From Ricinus communis (Eukaryota > Streptophyta > Magnoliopsida > Malpighiales > Euphorbiaceae), in the NCBI RefSeq assembly GCF_019578655.1, contig NC_063256.1:20188005-20252004 (forward strand): a stretch of 64,000 bases of DNA. Reading direction: 5' to 3'. Under the pieces are notes generated by a model. The model was given only the letters and a program-made list of their open reading frames with translations, was not told the origin of the DNA and ran no database searches. This document shows, in pieces, positions 20,401-30,208 of the stretch. Within the stretch, counting starts at the first letter, position 1, and the number at the start of each line of letters is the position of its first letter. The position numbers were made by a program, and so were the translations under genes.

Positions 20401-21166
20401 GAGATGGTGGTATGGAGGACTGAACCTCCATTTTATTCAAGCATTTGAGCTGGACTTTTATTTTGATTTGTTTATATATCTTTTATATTATTTTTAGATG
20501 ATTATACTTAATTAGGATATTTGTAGTTTTCTATTTTTTGTGTTTTTATTTTTTCTTATTATTGGATGACTGCATATGCTATAACCTTTATTTTTATTCT
20601 TAATTATTCGATAGATAAATAGATGACTTGTGAATTATAATGGATTTTGGATTCATAAAAAATAAAAATCATTCGGTTCAGGGAAGTCACTTCCTCGTTT
20701 TGTTTTAGTATATGTTATATATGCTAAACACATTGGGGACAATGTATCGATTAAGTGTGGGATAAGGGTTTTTATTGTCTGTTACCTATTTGTGATTGAT
20801 TTTCTATAAGCTTATTGAGTTTAATAAATTACTTGTTATGATTTTTTCTCTCTCTAATTTATAGGTTCAAAATAATGAATTTGGTTAGTTGTTTATTGAA
20901 TTGGATTTAGTTGATTTGGCTTTGAATTGTGAATTGAACTTGGTATCCATGCTAGGGTTTTTGATTCATATGTTCGTATTGTTTTTATATCTTGAAACTT
21001 TAGTTATGTTTATGAGCATTAAGTTTTCAAATTTCTCTTAATTTTATCGAGTAGACACATCCAATACCCTTTTGTACTCTTTTATTCTTTTGAGTTTTCA
21101 AAAAAATGAATGTAAAAAATACAATGCTAAGAGTTTTTCGCTATATTCCACTATTCTCAAAAGGGA
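20401..21166 (+). other. Athila B 3' noncoding region
   Basis: T-rich sequence starting with GGTGGTATGGAGGACTGAAC. It contains the hairpin at 20730-20745 followed by TTAAGTGTGGG (20751). No gene. The boundary with the LTR remnant (about 21166) is a deletion that also removed the LTR's first 1.2 kb. Confidence 0.7.
20730..20745 (+). other. Hairpin before AAGTGTGGG motif (Athila B)
   Basis: ACATTG and CAATGT form perfect arms around a GGGA loop, 7 bases ahead of AAGTGTGGG. The arm sequence differs from Athila A's but pairing is kept. Confidence 0.6.
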
Positions 21167-21628
21167 TTGAGGATTGATTGAGATACTAGAGATAGATCTA
21201 CAAGATCCTTTGGTTCAATAGTTCCTCAATCTTAGTGCTTGACCTAAGTGAGTGGGTTTGAGAAGAAATTCCTCTCACTCTTAGGAATTAGGGGTTTAAT
21301 CACTTGAGAAAGGTTGTGGAATGCTAACTCAACTCTTGGTTTGAGTTAATTGTTGTTTGTTTCATGAAATACTTAACTTATTAGGGGGATTCACTATCTA
21401 AATAGGCTTTAACCTTGATAAGTTTACCAATTTTTTTAAATTTTTAATTTCAATATTATTTTATTTTTAAATATTAGTACACCCAAATAACATTTTCATT
21501 GCTAAAATATTAGTATATGATTGAAGGTAGTACTCATAATTAGGTCCCCAATGAAACGATACTCTTATTCATTATTATATTACTTGATACGATTGGTGCA
21601 CTTTGCCGTGTGCAGATAGTGCGCATCT
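21167..21628 (+). repeat. Athila B 3' LTR remnant
   Basis: Matches the end of the 5' LTR from 17220 on (GATACTAGAGATAGATCTA, CTTATTAGGGGGATTCACTA, TTTGCCGTGTGC) and ends GCGCATCT where CCCATCA is expected. Confidence 0.85.
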
Positions 21629-22990
21629 AAAGACCTAAGGAAGATCCCTTACGGATGTTCTTATAAGTAAGCTTCTAACTCATGAGATCTCTCTTGTAAG
21701 GAATGAAGTTGATAGAGATAGTGGAAAGAAGAAAGCCCTAACAATCAAGGCTAGCATAAGAGCTCAAGATGCAATTGATATCCCAAGTGATGATGATGAT
21801 CAAGGGGAAGCACTAAGTGAGAGTGATAATGTGGTTCTCATCACCAAGCACACAAAGAGGATACTTGAAGCCAAAAGGGGAAGAAGCAACAAGCCCTTTA
21901 CTAGCAAGAAATCCTTCTCCAATCAAGAATAAGTAAGGATAATAAGGAGAAAGTCACTTCCTACGAATGTGGGAAGCAAGGGCATATCAAACTAGATTAT
22001 CCTAAGTACTTGAAGAGGAAGAAGGGAGATAAAGAAAAGAAAAAGGGTTTGAAGGCCACTTGTAGTGATGCATCTTCATCCTCTAACAGTGAAAGTGAAG
22101 GAGAAAAGGAGGCTAATCTTTGCTTCATGACAAATATGGAAGACTCCCAAGAGGTATGTTCCACTTCTCATTCATGCAATTCTTCTTCTTCTTGTTCATC
22201 TTCTCATTCTTTTGATGATGTTTTATTGGATGATAAGAATGAGCTCTTACAAAACATGTTTTTAAAACTAAACTTTTATAAAAACAAATGTTCTAGCTTA
22301 GAGGAAGACCTTAAAATTTCAAAGAAGGAAATTGCCTCTTTAAAAGTTCCCAATGATGACTTAAGGAAATCATTGGATGATGTTTCAAAAGAAATTTTTT
22401 TTAAAGAGAATAATTCTTTGAAAAATAAAGTTGACGAGCTTAGGAACTCAATTTTAGAATTTCACAAGGGGAAAGAGTCTCTTGACACATTAGTTATGTC
22501 TCAAAGACCTCCCCTTGTGAGACATGGACATGGGTTCCAAGGAGCTTCATCATCCTCATCTTATAAAACAATATTTATCAAAGCCACTCAACCACAAGCA
22601 TTTTAGAGAAACTTAAATGAAGTTTCAAAGAGCAATACACACACTAGACCTCCCATTATAAAGAAACGGAAGGGTACACATGTTCTAAAGTCTAAGCCAA
22701 GAGGAATAAAGCATGCATTCATGTATAAGAACACAAATATTAATAAATCTCATTCATGCATTTGTGAAGGTAATCATATGAGGTCCAAGCCTCAAGCAAA
22801 AGTGGTTAAAAAGACCAATTCAAATCCCATTAAAAATTCTAAGATCACTTGCCATTATTGCATGAGAATTGGACATATCAATGTGAAATGCAAAATAAGA
22901 AAAATGCATAAATTTTCTTGAATGAGTTTTTCAATGCTAACCCCAAAGGACCCAAACTTATTTGGGTACCTAAAATTAAGTGAATTGACT
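21629..22990 (+). pseudogene. SIRE-1 gag, C-terminal part
   Basis: Copia gag with two CCHC knuckles. The first (about 21957-22000, SYECGKQGHIKLDY) has lost its first and last Cys; the second (22849-22890, CHYCMRIGHINVKC) is intact. Between them lies a Lys-rich, then Ser-rich, then coiled-coil-like stretch (22010-22606, LEEDLKISKKEIASLK, NSLKNKVDELRNSILEFHKG). The whole block is collinear with SIRE-2 at 45071-46430. Stops at about 21930 and 22604. Confidence 0.85.
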
Positions 22991-23230
22991 CTTCTCTGTA
23001 GGTGTATCTTAAATCCATAAGTACAAATCTTTAGCATGTTGATAGTGGATGTCAAGGCATATAACGGGTGAAAAAAGTCTCTTTGTGAATGTCAAGAACT
23101 ATAAAAGAGGCAAAGTAACATTTGGAGATAATGCCAAAGGTAAGGTAATTGCCATCAGCTCCATTGGTAAGGATGGTAAATCTTTCATTGATGACGTTCT
23201 CCTAGTTGATGGTTTGAAACATAATTTATT
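22991..23230 (+). pseudogene. SIRE-1 protease
   Basis: HVDSGC holds the Asp-Ser-Gly active site at 23039-23056. A single-base deletion just after it (TGTCAAGG against TGCTCAAGG in SIRE-2) breaks the frame. It continues HITGEKSLFVNVKNYKRGKV, FIDDVLLVDGLKHNLLTISQ. It would process the copia polyprotein. Confidence 0.85.
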
Positions 23231-23960
23231 AACTATAAGTCAATTGTGTGATAAAAGGAACAAAGTCACTTTTGACTCCAAAGAATGTCTTATCAATTCC
23301 CTAGTGGATGACAAAGTGATAGTCAAAGAAGAAAGAAATGGCAATACCTACACAATTGACCTACACAAAGTTGCTAATCAATCTTTCAAGTGTCTTATGT
23401 CTATTAGTTATGAATCTTGGCTATGGCATAGAAGACTTGGACATGAAAGCATGGAGCTTCTAGACAAGTTAGCCAAACAAGAGCTAGATAATGGAGTTCC
23501 CAAAGTGAAGTTCATTAAAGACAAGCCTTGTGAACCATGTCAAAATGGGAAAACAATATCTATCATCTTTTAAATCTAAAACTATTGTAAGTACTTCTAA
23601 ACCACTTCAACTATTACATATGGATTTGTATGGACCTACTAGAGTAGCAAGTTTAGGTGGAAAGTCATATGCATTTGTGATTGTTGATGATTACTCTATA
23701 TTTACTTAGATTAAATTCCTTACTCATAAGAATGAAGCATTTAATGTTTTCAAGTCTTTTGCAAAATTTATTCAAAATGAAAAGGGTATTTGATTTTCTC
23801 TATAAGGAGTGATCATGGAAAAAAATTTGAAAATGATCTCTTTGAAAACCTTTATAAAGAATTTGAAATGTCTTACAATTTTTCATCTCCTAGAACTCCA
23901 CAGCAAAATGGAAATTCAAGAAGATCAACATAATCAAGATGTAACTCAAGATCCCCAATA
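23231..23960 (+). pseudogene. SIRE-1 GAG-pre-integrase and integrase
   Basis: The pre-integrase HRRLGHESMELLDKLAK (HHCC start) at 23428-23490 leads to CEPCQNGKT. In the next frame the core has LLHMDLYGPTRVASLGGKSY (first Asp), FVIVDDYSIFT, SDHGKKFENDLFENLY (second Asp) and SSPRTPQQNG. The Glu and C-terminal half are gone by deletion near 23930. Stops at 23571 and 23708. Confidence 0.85.
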
Positions 23961-24515
23961 GATGAAAATCTCTCAAAATCTTACCCATGCTTAAAACTTC
24001 AAAAAGATCATCCTCCTACTCAAGTCATTGGAAACTTATCAAAAGGTGTAAGTACTTGTTCTAGATTAGTAGCTTTAAATAATATAGCCTTTATTTCTTA
24101 AATTGAGCCAAGGACCATTGATGAGGCTCTAAGTGATAAGATTGGGTGATTGCTATGCAGGATGAACTCAACCAATTTGAGAAAAATAAGTGTGGAAACA
24201 TCTTCCTAGATCCAAGGATAACCAAATTATAGGTTGTAAATGGGTGTTTAGAAATAAGCTAGATGAGCAAGGCTCTCACTAGAAACAAAGCAAGATTGGT
24301 TGCAAAAGGTTACAACCAAGAGGAAGGCATTGATAATGATGAGACCTTTGCTCCGGTTGCTAGATTAGAAGCTATTAGGATGCTTTTAGCATATGCATGT
24401 CGCATGAACTTTAAATTATTTCAAATGGATGTGAAAGTGCTTTTTAAAATGGTTTCATTGAGGAGGAGGTTTCTATTCAACAACCTCCCGATTTTGAAAA
24501 TCAAAGTTTCCTAAT
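23961..24515 (+). pseudogene. SIRE-1 reverse transcriptase, truncated
   Basis: A linker (IDEALSDKIG, AMQDELNQFEKN) leads to copia [42 protein letters not shown] and [11 protein letters not shown] (first catalytic Asp, with the usual D-V-K-S-A-F altered to D-V-K-V-L-F). A deletion at about 24510 removes the YVDD region. Confidence 0.85.
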
Positions 24516-24559
24516 CATGTTTTTAAAATTTTAACTCACTTTTATATTTAACCGCCTCC

Positions 24560-25183
24560 AAACCCGGTATTATGTATAGTATTTGTCTTTGTGCTAGATT
24601 TCAATCTTGTCCAAAAGAGTCTTATTTAAATACTGTAAAAAGAATTTTGAAATACTTGTATGAAACCCTGAATTTAGGACTTTGGTATCCTAGGGAATCA
24701 TCCTTTGATATAATAGGTTATTCAGATGCCAATTATGCTAGTAGTTTATTAGATAGAAAGAGCACCTCCAGAACTTGCCATCTTTTAGGTGAATGTTTAG
24801 TGTTTTGGTTTAGTAAGAAACAAGTCTCGGTTGCATACTCCACTGTAGAAGCCAAATATGTGGCGGTGGCTTATTGTTGTGCTCAAATCCTTTGGGATGA
24901 AGCAACAATTAAAAGATTATGGGAGAGAGGTTGATCAAATTCCTATCAAATGTGACAATACTAGTGCTATAAAGCTTTCTAAGAATCTTATTCAACACTT
25001 CAGGAGTAAGCACATAGGTATTAGGCACCATTTTTTGAGAGATCATCTTCAAAATGGTAATGTAGTACTAGAGTATATTGGTTCAAACAACTAGCTGATA
25101 TTTTCAGTAAGCTCTTAAATGAGGAGAGAATGAATTTCATAAAAAGAGAACTAGGAATGATAGATGGAAGCACCTTAGCTTAA
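24560..25183 (+). pseudogene. SIRE-1 RNase H and end of pol
   Basis: The copia tether region ESYLNTVKRILKYLYETLNL leads to GYSDANYASSLLDRKSTSRT (catalytic Asp in SDADY-type motif), STVEAKYVAVAYCCAQILW (Glu) and, in a second frame, IKCDNTSAIKLSKNLIQH and KHIGIRHHFLRDHL. The pol C-terminus LADIFSKLLNEERMNFIKRE runs to a stop at 25181-25183. One frameshift at about 24925. Confidence 0.88.
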
Positions 25184-25703
25184 ATTTTTTCCTTTGTGTG
25201 CTAATTACGTATGTCTTTTTATTTGTGATGCTTGTACTTGTGCATTTTTCATGGTTGTGTAGTTTTTAAGTATTGAAGTTGTCTTTGCACTAGATCACTT
25301 TCAATCTTTATGCATTTCAATGCTTATACATTAAATTATGTGATCAATTTGAATGGTGCATGTTCATTTAAGTATTTTGCATTTTTTGCTTGAAATTGCA
25401 AAAAGATCGCTCGGGATTCCTCAACGCGACCACAGTTTCTTAAAACTATAGCCGTTATAACTATTTTTTCAAAAGTGCGACCACACTTCTTAAGTACACT
25501 CGTGCTTCTCCTTGATTTTAGTAAAAAACTAGCCGTTACAAAATTTTTAAAAATGGATTTTAATGTAAAACTAGCCGTTTCTATAAAGCCATATTTTATA
25601 CTATTGCGTCACTTTTTACACATTTAATCATTTGAGCTTTTAAGAATCCTTTCACTCTTCTTTAAAAATTATGAAATCTCTCTTCTACTTCTTCAAGACA
25701 AGT
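25184..25703 (+). other. SIRE-1 spacer between pol and the post-pol ORF
   Basis: Non-coding. The part from 25420 (GCGACCACAG, AAAACTAGCCGTT) is conserved in the second copy at 41575-41820. A TATA-like box lies at 25582-25588. Confidence 0.6.
25582..25588 (+). promoter_or_regulatory. TATA-like box ahead of SIRE-1 post-pol ORF
   Basis: CTATAAAGCC lies about 120 bases before the ATG at 25704. At the matching place in the second copy is CTATATAAGG (41691-41700). An internal promoter for this ORF is inferred, not known. Confidence 0.4.
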
Positions 25704-26815
25704 ATGTGTCCAAGAAAGGCTATTAAAATAAGCTCTTCTTCATCAGAATCAATCATAGAAAGAATGAAGGGTGTGAATGATGAAGCAAGGATAAAGTACA
25801 TGACCATCAAGAGGAAAGAAACCCAACCTAGTAGGTTCTTTGACAAAGAGGTCCTCATAAGACTTGGCATATCTCAAGAGGTAAACACACTTCTTGAAAA
25901 TGTAGGGCTTAGAGACTTCTTCCTAACCCAAACCTTAGAAATAGCATTTGAGAATCTTACTAAGAAATTTTTTTCTACCGTAGTGATTAACAAAAAGGGA
26001 GATGAGGATGACTATTATAGGACAGAGTTTAGAATCCTTGGAGAGAGGAGAACCCTTTCTAGAATCCAATTCTCTTCTATCTTTGGTTTTCAAGAAAGAA
26101 GCCATTTCTCAATTATTGAAAACCTTATAGAAATGCTTCTTTCTTTTTTCTAATTTTAGAGGCAAATATCCATTAAAGAAACCCATTCTAAAGACTCATT
26201 CTTCAAAGACCTCAAATCCTTAACACATCGGGTAGTGCATAGGATGATAGCCACCAACATCCATGCGAGGGATAACAGGGTTGAGAAAGTTCCACAGAAG
26301 GACCTCCTTTTCCTCTATGTGATGATCCATGGTAAGCGCATCCTTACCTTCAAATTCTTTCTTGGTCATCTTCTTCATCTTGGCAATACTCAAAAGGGTG
26401 CCATTCTTGTCTCCTCACATGTCACCAAAATTTCCAAGCACTTCCAAGCCCTAACTCCTCTAAACAAGACTTTCCTAACTCCTCCTATCTCACACTTTTG
26501 CTAGGATTAGCTTTCCTTGAACATGCCAAAGTCATTAGACTTGGACTTGAGTGGAAAATTGATCGGGAGTTCTTCCTACTCATAGGGGAGTATGTGGATG
26601 ATAGAAAGAAAAGGAAGAAAGACCATAGAATGCCAAGTGAGCCCATTCCTTCCTCATTTCCTACTAAATCTTCTCTTTCTTTTGAAGACAAAGTGCTTAA
26701 GCAAATGGAAAAAAACTTGAAATTATCTCTACCATTTGCATGTGGATTTGGTAGAAATCCAAAAAGCCTACAAAATTCCTTATTGCTATGTGGAGGATTG
26801 GGAGGAAGATGAAAA
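25704..26815 (+). pseudogene. SIRE-1 post-pol (env-position) ORF
   Basis: Start MCPRKAIKISSSSSESIIER at 25704, open to 26151: DEARIKYMTIKRKETQPSRF, FDKEVLIRLGISQEVNTLLE, FEIL-type FRILGERRTLSRIQFSSIFG. Then 26235-26504 (MHRMIATNIHARDNRVEKVP, DLLFLYVMIHGKRI) and 26498-26812 in another frame. The pattern (R-x-F-x-x-E-x-L-x-x-L-G, then a conserved R-I-H/L-x-x-I-F-G block, then a D-L-L-F-L-Y-x-M-I block) resembles plant retrotransposon ORF-1/'putative plant transposon' proteins found in Athila and SIRE. No signal peptide or membrane segment is evident, so an envelope role is not supported. Confidence 0.6.
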
Positions 26816-27385
26816 AGAAGATGAAGAAGAAGAAGATTGACCTCTTGTTCTTCTTTAACTTTCTCATTTTTTTATTATTTTCTTTCCTACTTTTTCATGC
26901 ATGCATCTCTCATCATTGATCACTATGTAAAGCATCTTTATGAATGAAATCTTATTTTATTTTCTATCTATTTGCCATTTACTTTTCTTGTCTTACTATT
27001 TAATTTTGACAAAGGGGGAGAGAGAGACCTAAATTAATTAATACTTAACTTGCTTAATTGAGTACTAAAATTATTGAGTATATGCTTAATTGATTAAAGG
27101 GGAGAAAGACCTAAATTTGATAAGTACATGACAAAGGGGGAGAAGTTCTTAAATTGATAACTATATGCTTCGAATCAAAATGAAAAACATACTTACATGA
27201 CTTAGTTACAAAAACTAAGGGGGAGGAGATACATACATTGAGGGGGAGTAACAAATTATTAAATCACTTCAAGTGAATTGTTCCTTTGACTCTTGAATGT
27301 TAGTTACTAACTATTCAATTGCACTTATACTTGATTAATTTTGATTTTTAATCAATTTGGTTGTCAAAATAAAATAGGGAGAAAC
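26816..27385 (+). other. SIRE-1 3' UTR with repeated polypurine tracts
   Basis: Contains AAAGGGGGAG-type runs at about 27013, 27097, 27133, 27218 and 27240, and a weaker one (AATAGGGAGAAAC) next to the LTR. Several polypurine tracts before the LTR are usual in SIRE elements. No gene. Confidence 0.7.
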
Positions 27386-28494
27386 TTTTGACCTAAGGTG
27401 CAGTTAATCTATTTTTGATCCTAACAAACAAATTGAACATCACTAACATCATGACTGAGTGTCTATATGACAGTGCACCAAAGGAACCAAGCTTAGACTA
27501 AACATTCTTGAGTGTTAAAGGAAGTCTTGTAAAAAGACCAAAAGTGCGAGGGTGCTTCCAATATGAGAGGGTGCTTTTCGCATGACCAAAAGTTTTCAAG
27601 ACGTTTAAAAGTCCATATAAGATCATGTTAATTGCCTTATGACATCTATAGTTAAACTGTCAAAGCTTCAAGAAGTGCGAGGGTGCCTCAGGAGCGTGAG
27701 GGCACTTTTGGGCACGGACAAGGCAAGCGCGAGTGTTCTATTGTGGCGCGGGGGCGGTTTTGGCAATTAATGTGATTTCAGTAACCATTGAGATATCAGC
27801 CATCTTATCAGTGCCACGTGGCTGGAGCTGTTGGAGCCCTAACGTCTCTTTTCAAAAAGCGCGAAGGCGCTTTCCATGACTTTAGGTAATTTTTTGCCAA
27901 GTCATTAATCTTGCAATTATTGGCCTTATTATAATGTCTCCAAGGGGTCGGTATGTGTATAAATATCCCTCTTAAAGACTCTACAACTAAGGCGTGTGAA
28001 TTAGATATATCAAAACTCTTACAAAATTAATTTTCAACTTTCTACAGTCAATTTCTTTCTTTGTAAAGTGTATTAAGTTGAAACTCTTTGTTCAACTAAG
28101 ACTCTAAAAAGTTGTTGTGTAAGCCTAGATTTTAAAAACACAAGGAATTGGTTGTTGAGTAACCATTAATACTCAAGGGTTAAGGGACTTAGTGAGAAAT
28201 TGATTCACTAAGGGAAGAGGATTAGTGTGAGCCTTGAAAACACCAAGTTGTTGGGTGAACTTATAAAATCCAAAGGTTGTAATCTTAGTGATTATAGTGA
28301 AACACTCAAGTGTGATCTTGAGGAGTGGATGTAGGGAGGATTATGCCCTAACCACTATAAGCCCTTGTATCATCTTCTCTAACCCTTACTCTCTTTATAT
28401 TTTTCTTAATCTCTTCTGTTTTTACCTAAAATCATTAACTTCCTCAATTTGAGGTCACCAATTCAACCCTCCTTCTTGGTTTCAAGGGACAACA
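27386..28494 (+). repeat. SIRE-1 3' LTR
   Basis: Aligns with the SIRE-2 5' LTR (43385-44534): GACCTAAGGTGCAG, GAGTGTCTATATGACAG, GCCACGTGGCTGGAG and the end TTTCAAGGGACAACA. The terminal TG has become TT. U3 carries several AAGTGCGAGGGTGC / AAGCGCGAAGGCGCTT motifs (27541-27880). Confidence 0.85.
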
Positions 28495-28932
28495 TCAACA
28501 TATCTTTATTAGTTTTAGTTATTTTTATTAGTTAATCATCATTCTAATTTAGTAATAATAACTGTTATGAAAATATTTAGGTTGACTGTATTAGAGACAC
28601 CATCTTTGCTTCAATCTATGTTGATATAACAAACTTTAGTTGCATTATTAGCTTGAGTAATTAAAGAAAACAAAACATCGTCATCTACTTTGATTATATA
28701 GTTTTCTTAAATCATATCATTGCATATTTCCTTTATTAGTTTATTTCTTTTATGAATATTATATTTTCTCAAAAAATTAGTTTAAAGTGTTTAGATTTAC
28801 TTCTAGTGTTTTTGTATTGATAATTAGTCTTTGTAATAAGCGGTCTTTTAGCTCCTTGAGAGATAGATCTTGATGTGAATTTACCGCTTTAATATAAGAA
28901 TGGTTTGTGGACTTTTGATACTTAGCAAATTA
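28495..28932 (+). repeat. Element C LTR, 3' part
   Basis: Matches the reverse complement of about 60180-60680 (AACATATCTTTATTAGTTTT, TATTTAGGTTGA, ATATAGTTTTCTTAAATCAT). The LTR's first part is missing at the SIRE-1 border. Confidence 0.7.
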
Positions 28933-28938
28933 AGTTTT

Positions 28939-28956
28939 TGGAGCTGTTGCTAGGGA
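28939..28956 (+). other. Degenerate tRNA-Asp primer-binding site (element C)
   Basis: TGGAGCTGTTGCTAGGGA keeps 14 of 18 positions of the tRNA-Asp complement and follows AGTTTT as in the other Athila elements. Confidence 0.65.
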
Positions 28957-29092
28957 ACTCTTTTCAAATTTTATTATTACTGATTAATTGCCAAATTTTA
29001 TTTTTTATTTTTATGTTTAGTTTATGTGTTTGTGTTTTATTTTTAAATTCTGTTTTAAAGTTTTTAAATCTAAAATCTTTTTTTTATTTTGT

Positions 29093-30208
29093 ATGCCTAG
29101 CAAGAGAACTTAATCAGGTGATTTTTAACTCAAAATCCCTACAACTTAAGATCAGCTGTTAAAAAGGCAGAAGATAATCAAGAAGTGGAGAGTGAGTTTG
29201 TGCCACAAAAGTTAGACAAAGAGGACATGAGAAAAAGATTAAGGAGGAATCATTAGAATAGGTTGAAATAATGGCAAACAAACAAAGACAAGTAGTAGGT
29301 TAAAGGAAAATATTTATGAAGGATTATGCTCAACCTATAATTGGTAATACTACTTCATGCATAGTTATAAGTGATACATCTAGAAATTATGAACTTAAAA
29401 ACATTCATCTTAATATACTTATTTCATTCTATAGTATCCCTAGTCAGGATGCACTAACATTTAGAGAATTCTATGCAATAATTCATACATTTCCCATTAT
29501 TTGGATTGAATGAGGACCATTTAAGGATGAGATGTTTTCCTTACTCATTGAAGGAAAAAGCAAAGACTTGGTTAATGACTTTGCGTCCTAATTCTTTGAC
29601 AACTTAGGATGAAATTTACTAAAAATTAATGAGTAAATTTTACTCACATAAAAAATAAAAGAATTAAGAGCTGAAATTTATTACTTTTATCAAAAGGATA
29701 CTGAGTCCTTTCATCAAGCATGAGATCGCTTCAAAGAATTTAAACCAAAATACCAAATGAAGGTAGATCACTTTTTTTTTCATTCCCGAAGAAGTGTATA
29801 TTTTACCAGAATCTTCTTCCCTAATGGTACGGAACAATAGTATCATTAGAGTAGATTGATTGGTATAAACATCAACAACTCTGAATTGGATACCCAAGTA
29901 CTCTCTTTCGGATCTAGGACCACTTATATAATCTAAAGGCAGCTCTATTTAAGCGGAATCTTTCTGTAGCAGATTTCTGATAAGGACGAATAATGTGTCA
30001 TTAGTTTTATTGCAATGCCCACACCATGGATACCCACTTTCAATAACTAACTAATCATTTTATTATGGGTTAACACAACAATATCAATGTATGTTTGATA
30101 ATGCAGCTGGGGTGCTATGTTAGAAAGACAGTTGATGAGGTTTATGACATCTTTGAGACTTTACGAGCCAATTCACAATAAAAGAGTGTGAGATTAAAAG
30201 AGTAGGTG
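29093..30208 (+). pseudogene. Element C gag
   Basis: The start context (MPSREL at 29093) matches the minus-strand start in C' at 60034. Retrotrans_gag pieces are visible: SQDALTFREFYAIIHTF, then frameshifts, with the PHHGYP segment at 30008-30030. An insert of plastid origin splits it at 29738-30002. Many stops. Confidence 0.7.
29738..30002 (+). other. Plastid DNA insert (NUPT) containing an rpoC2 piece
   Basis: About 265 bases with no counterpart in the C' copy, whose gag runs straight through this place. The plus frame at about 29774-29856 reads [20 protein letters not shown] followed by SII-VD, which I recognise as the plastid RNA polymerase beta'' chain. After GTAGAT the sequence leaves rpoC2, so a second piece is joined; its minus frame ([13 protein letters not shown]) is open, but I cannot place it. 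Edges are estimated from the C' comparison. Confidence 0.7.

Larger units (their letters stand above)
16018..21628 (+). mobile_element. Athila-type retrotransposon (Athila B), internally deleted
   Basis: 5' LTR, tRNA-Asp PBS, gag, protease, a short linker joined out of place to RT, 3' noncoding region and a 3' LTR remnant. RT, RNase H and integrase are nearly all deleted (junction about 20370). Flanks are GAAGA at 16013-16017 and AAAGA at 21629-21633, a near-perfect 5-bp target duplication within SIRE-1 gag. Confidence 0.9.
15985..28494 (+). mobile_element. SIRE-type Ty1/copia retrotransposon (SIRE-1), 5' end lost, split by Athila B
   Basis: A 33-base gag scrap at 15985-16017 (ending GAAGAAGCAAATGAAGA) continues at 21629 after Athila B. 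The intact order is seen in SIRE-2 at 45071-45098. Gag end, protease, integrase, RT, RNase H, a post-pol ORF, purine-rich 3' UTR and the 3' LTR follow. SIRE assignment rests on two zinc knuckles in gag, the extra ORF after pol and a long LTR of about 1.1 kb. The 5' LTR and most of gag are missing. Confidence 0.85.
28495..30208 (+). mobile_element. Athila-like element C fragment (LTR end, PBS, gag)
   Basis: It starts at the end of the SIRE-1 LTR and ends exactly at the Tat M1 LTR (30209). The same order is found inverted at 58180-61750 (C'), which defines LTR, PBS and gag by comparison. Protease and pol are absent. Confidence 0.75.

Noticed and set aside
25704..26815. SIRE post-pol ORF as a true envelope protein
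   Set aside because: No signal peptide, no strong membrane segment and no fusion-type motif visible; similarity is to plant retroelement ORF-1-like proteins.
29664..29897. Minus ORF across the plastid insert taken as a gene
   Set aside because: It spans the insert and gag on the wrong strand; the plus strand holds the readable rpoC2 segment.
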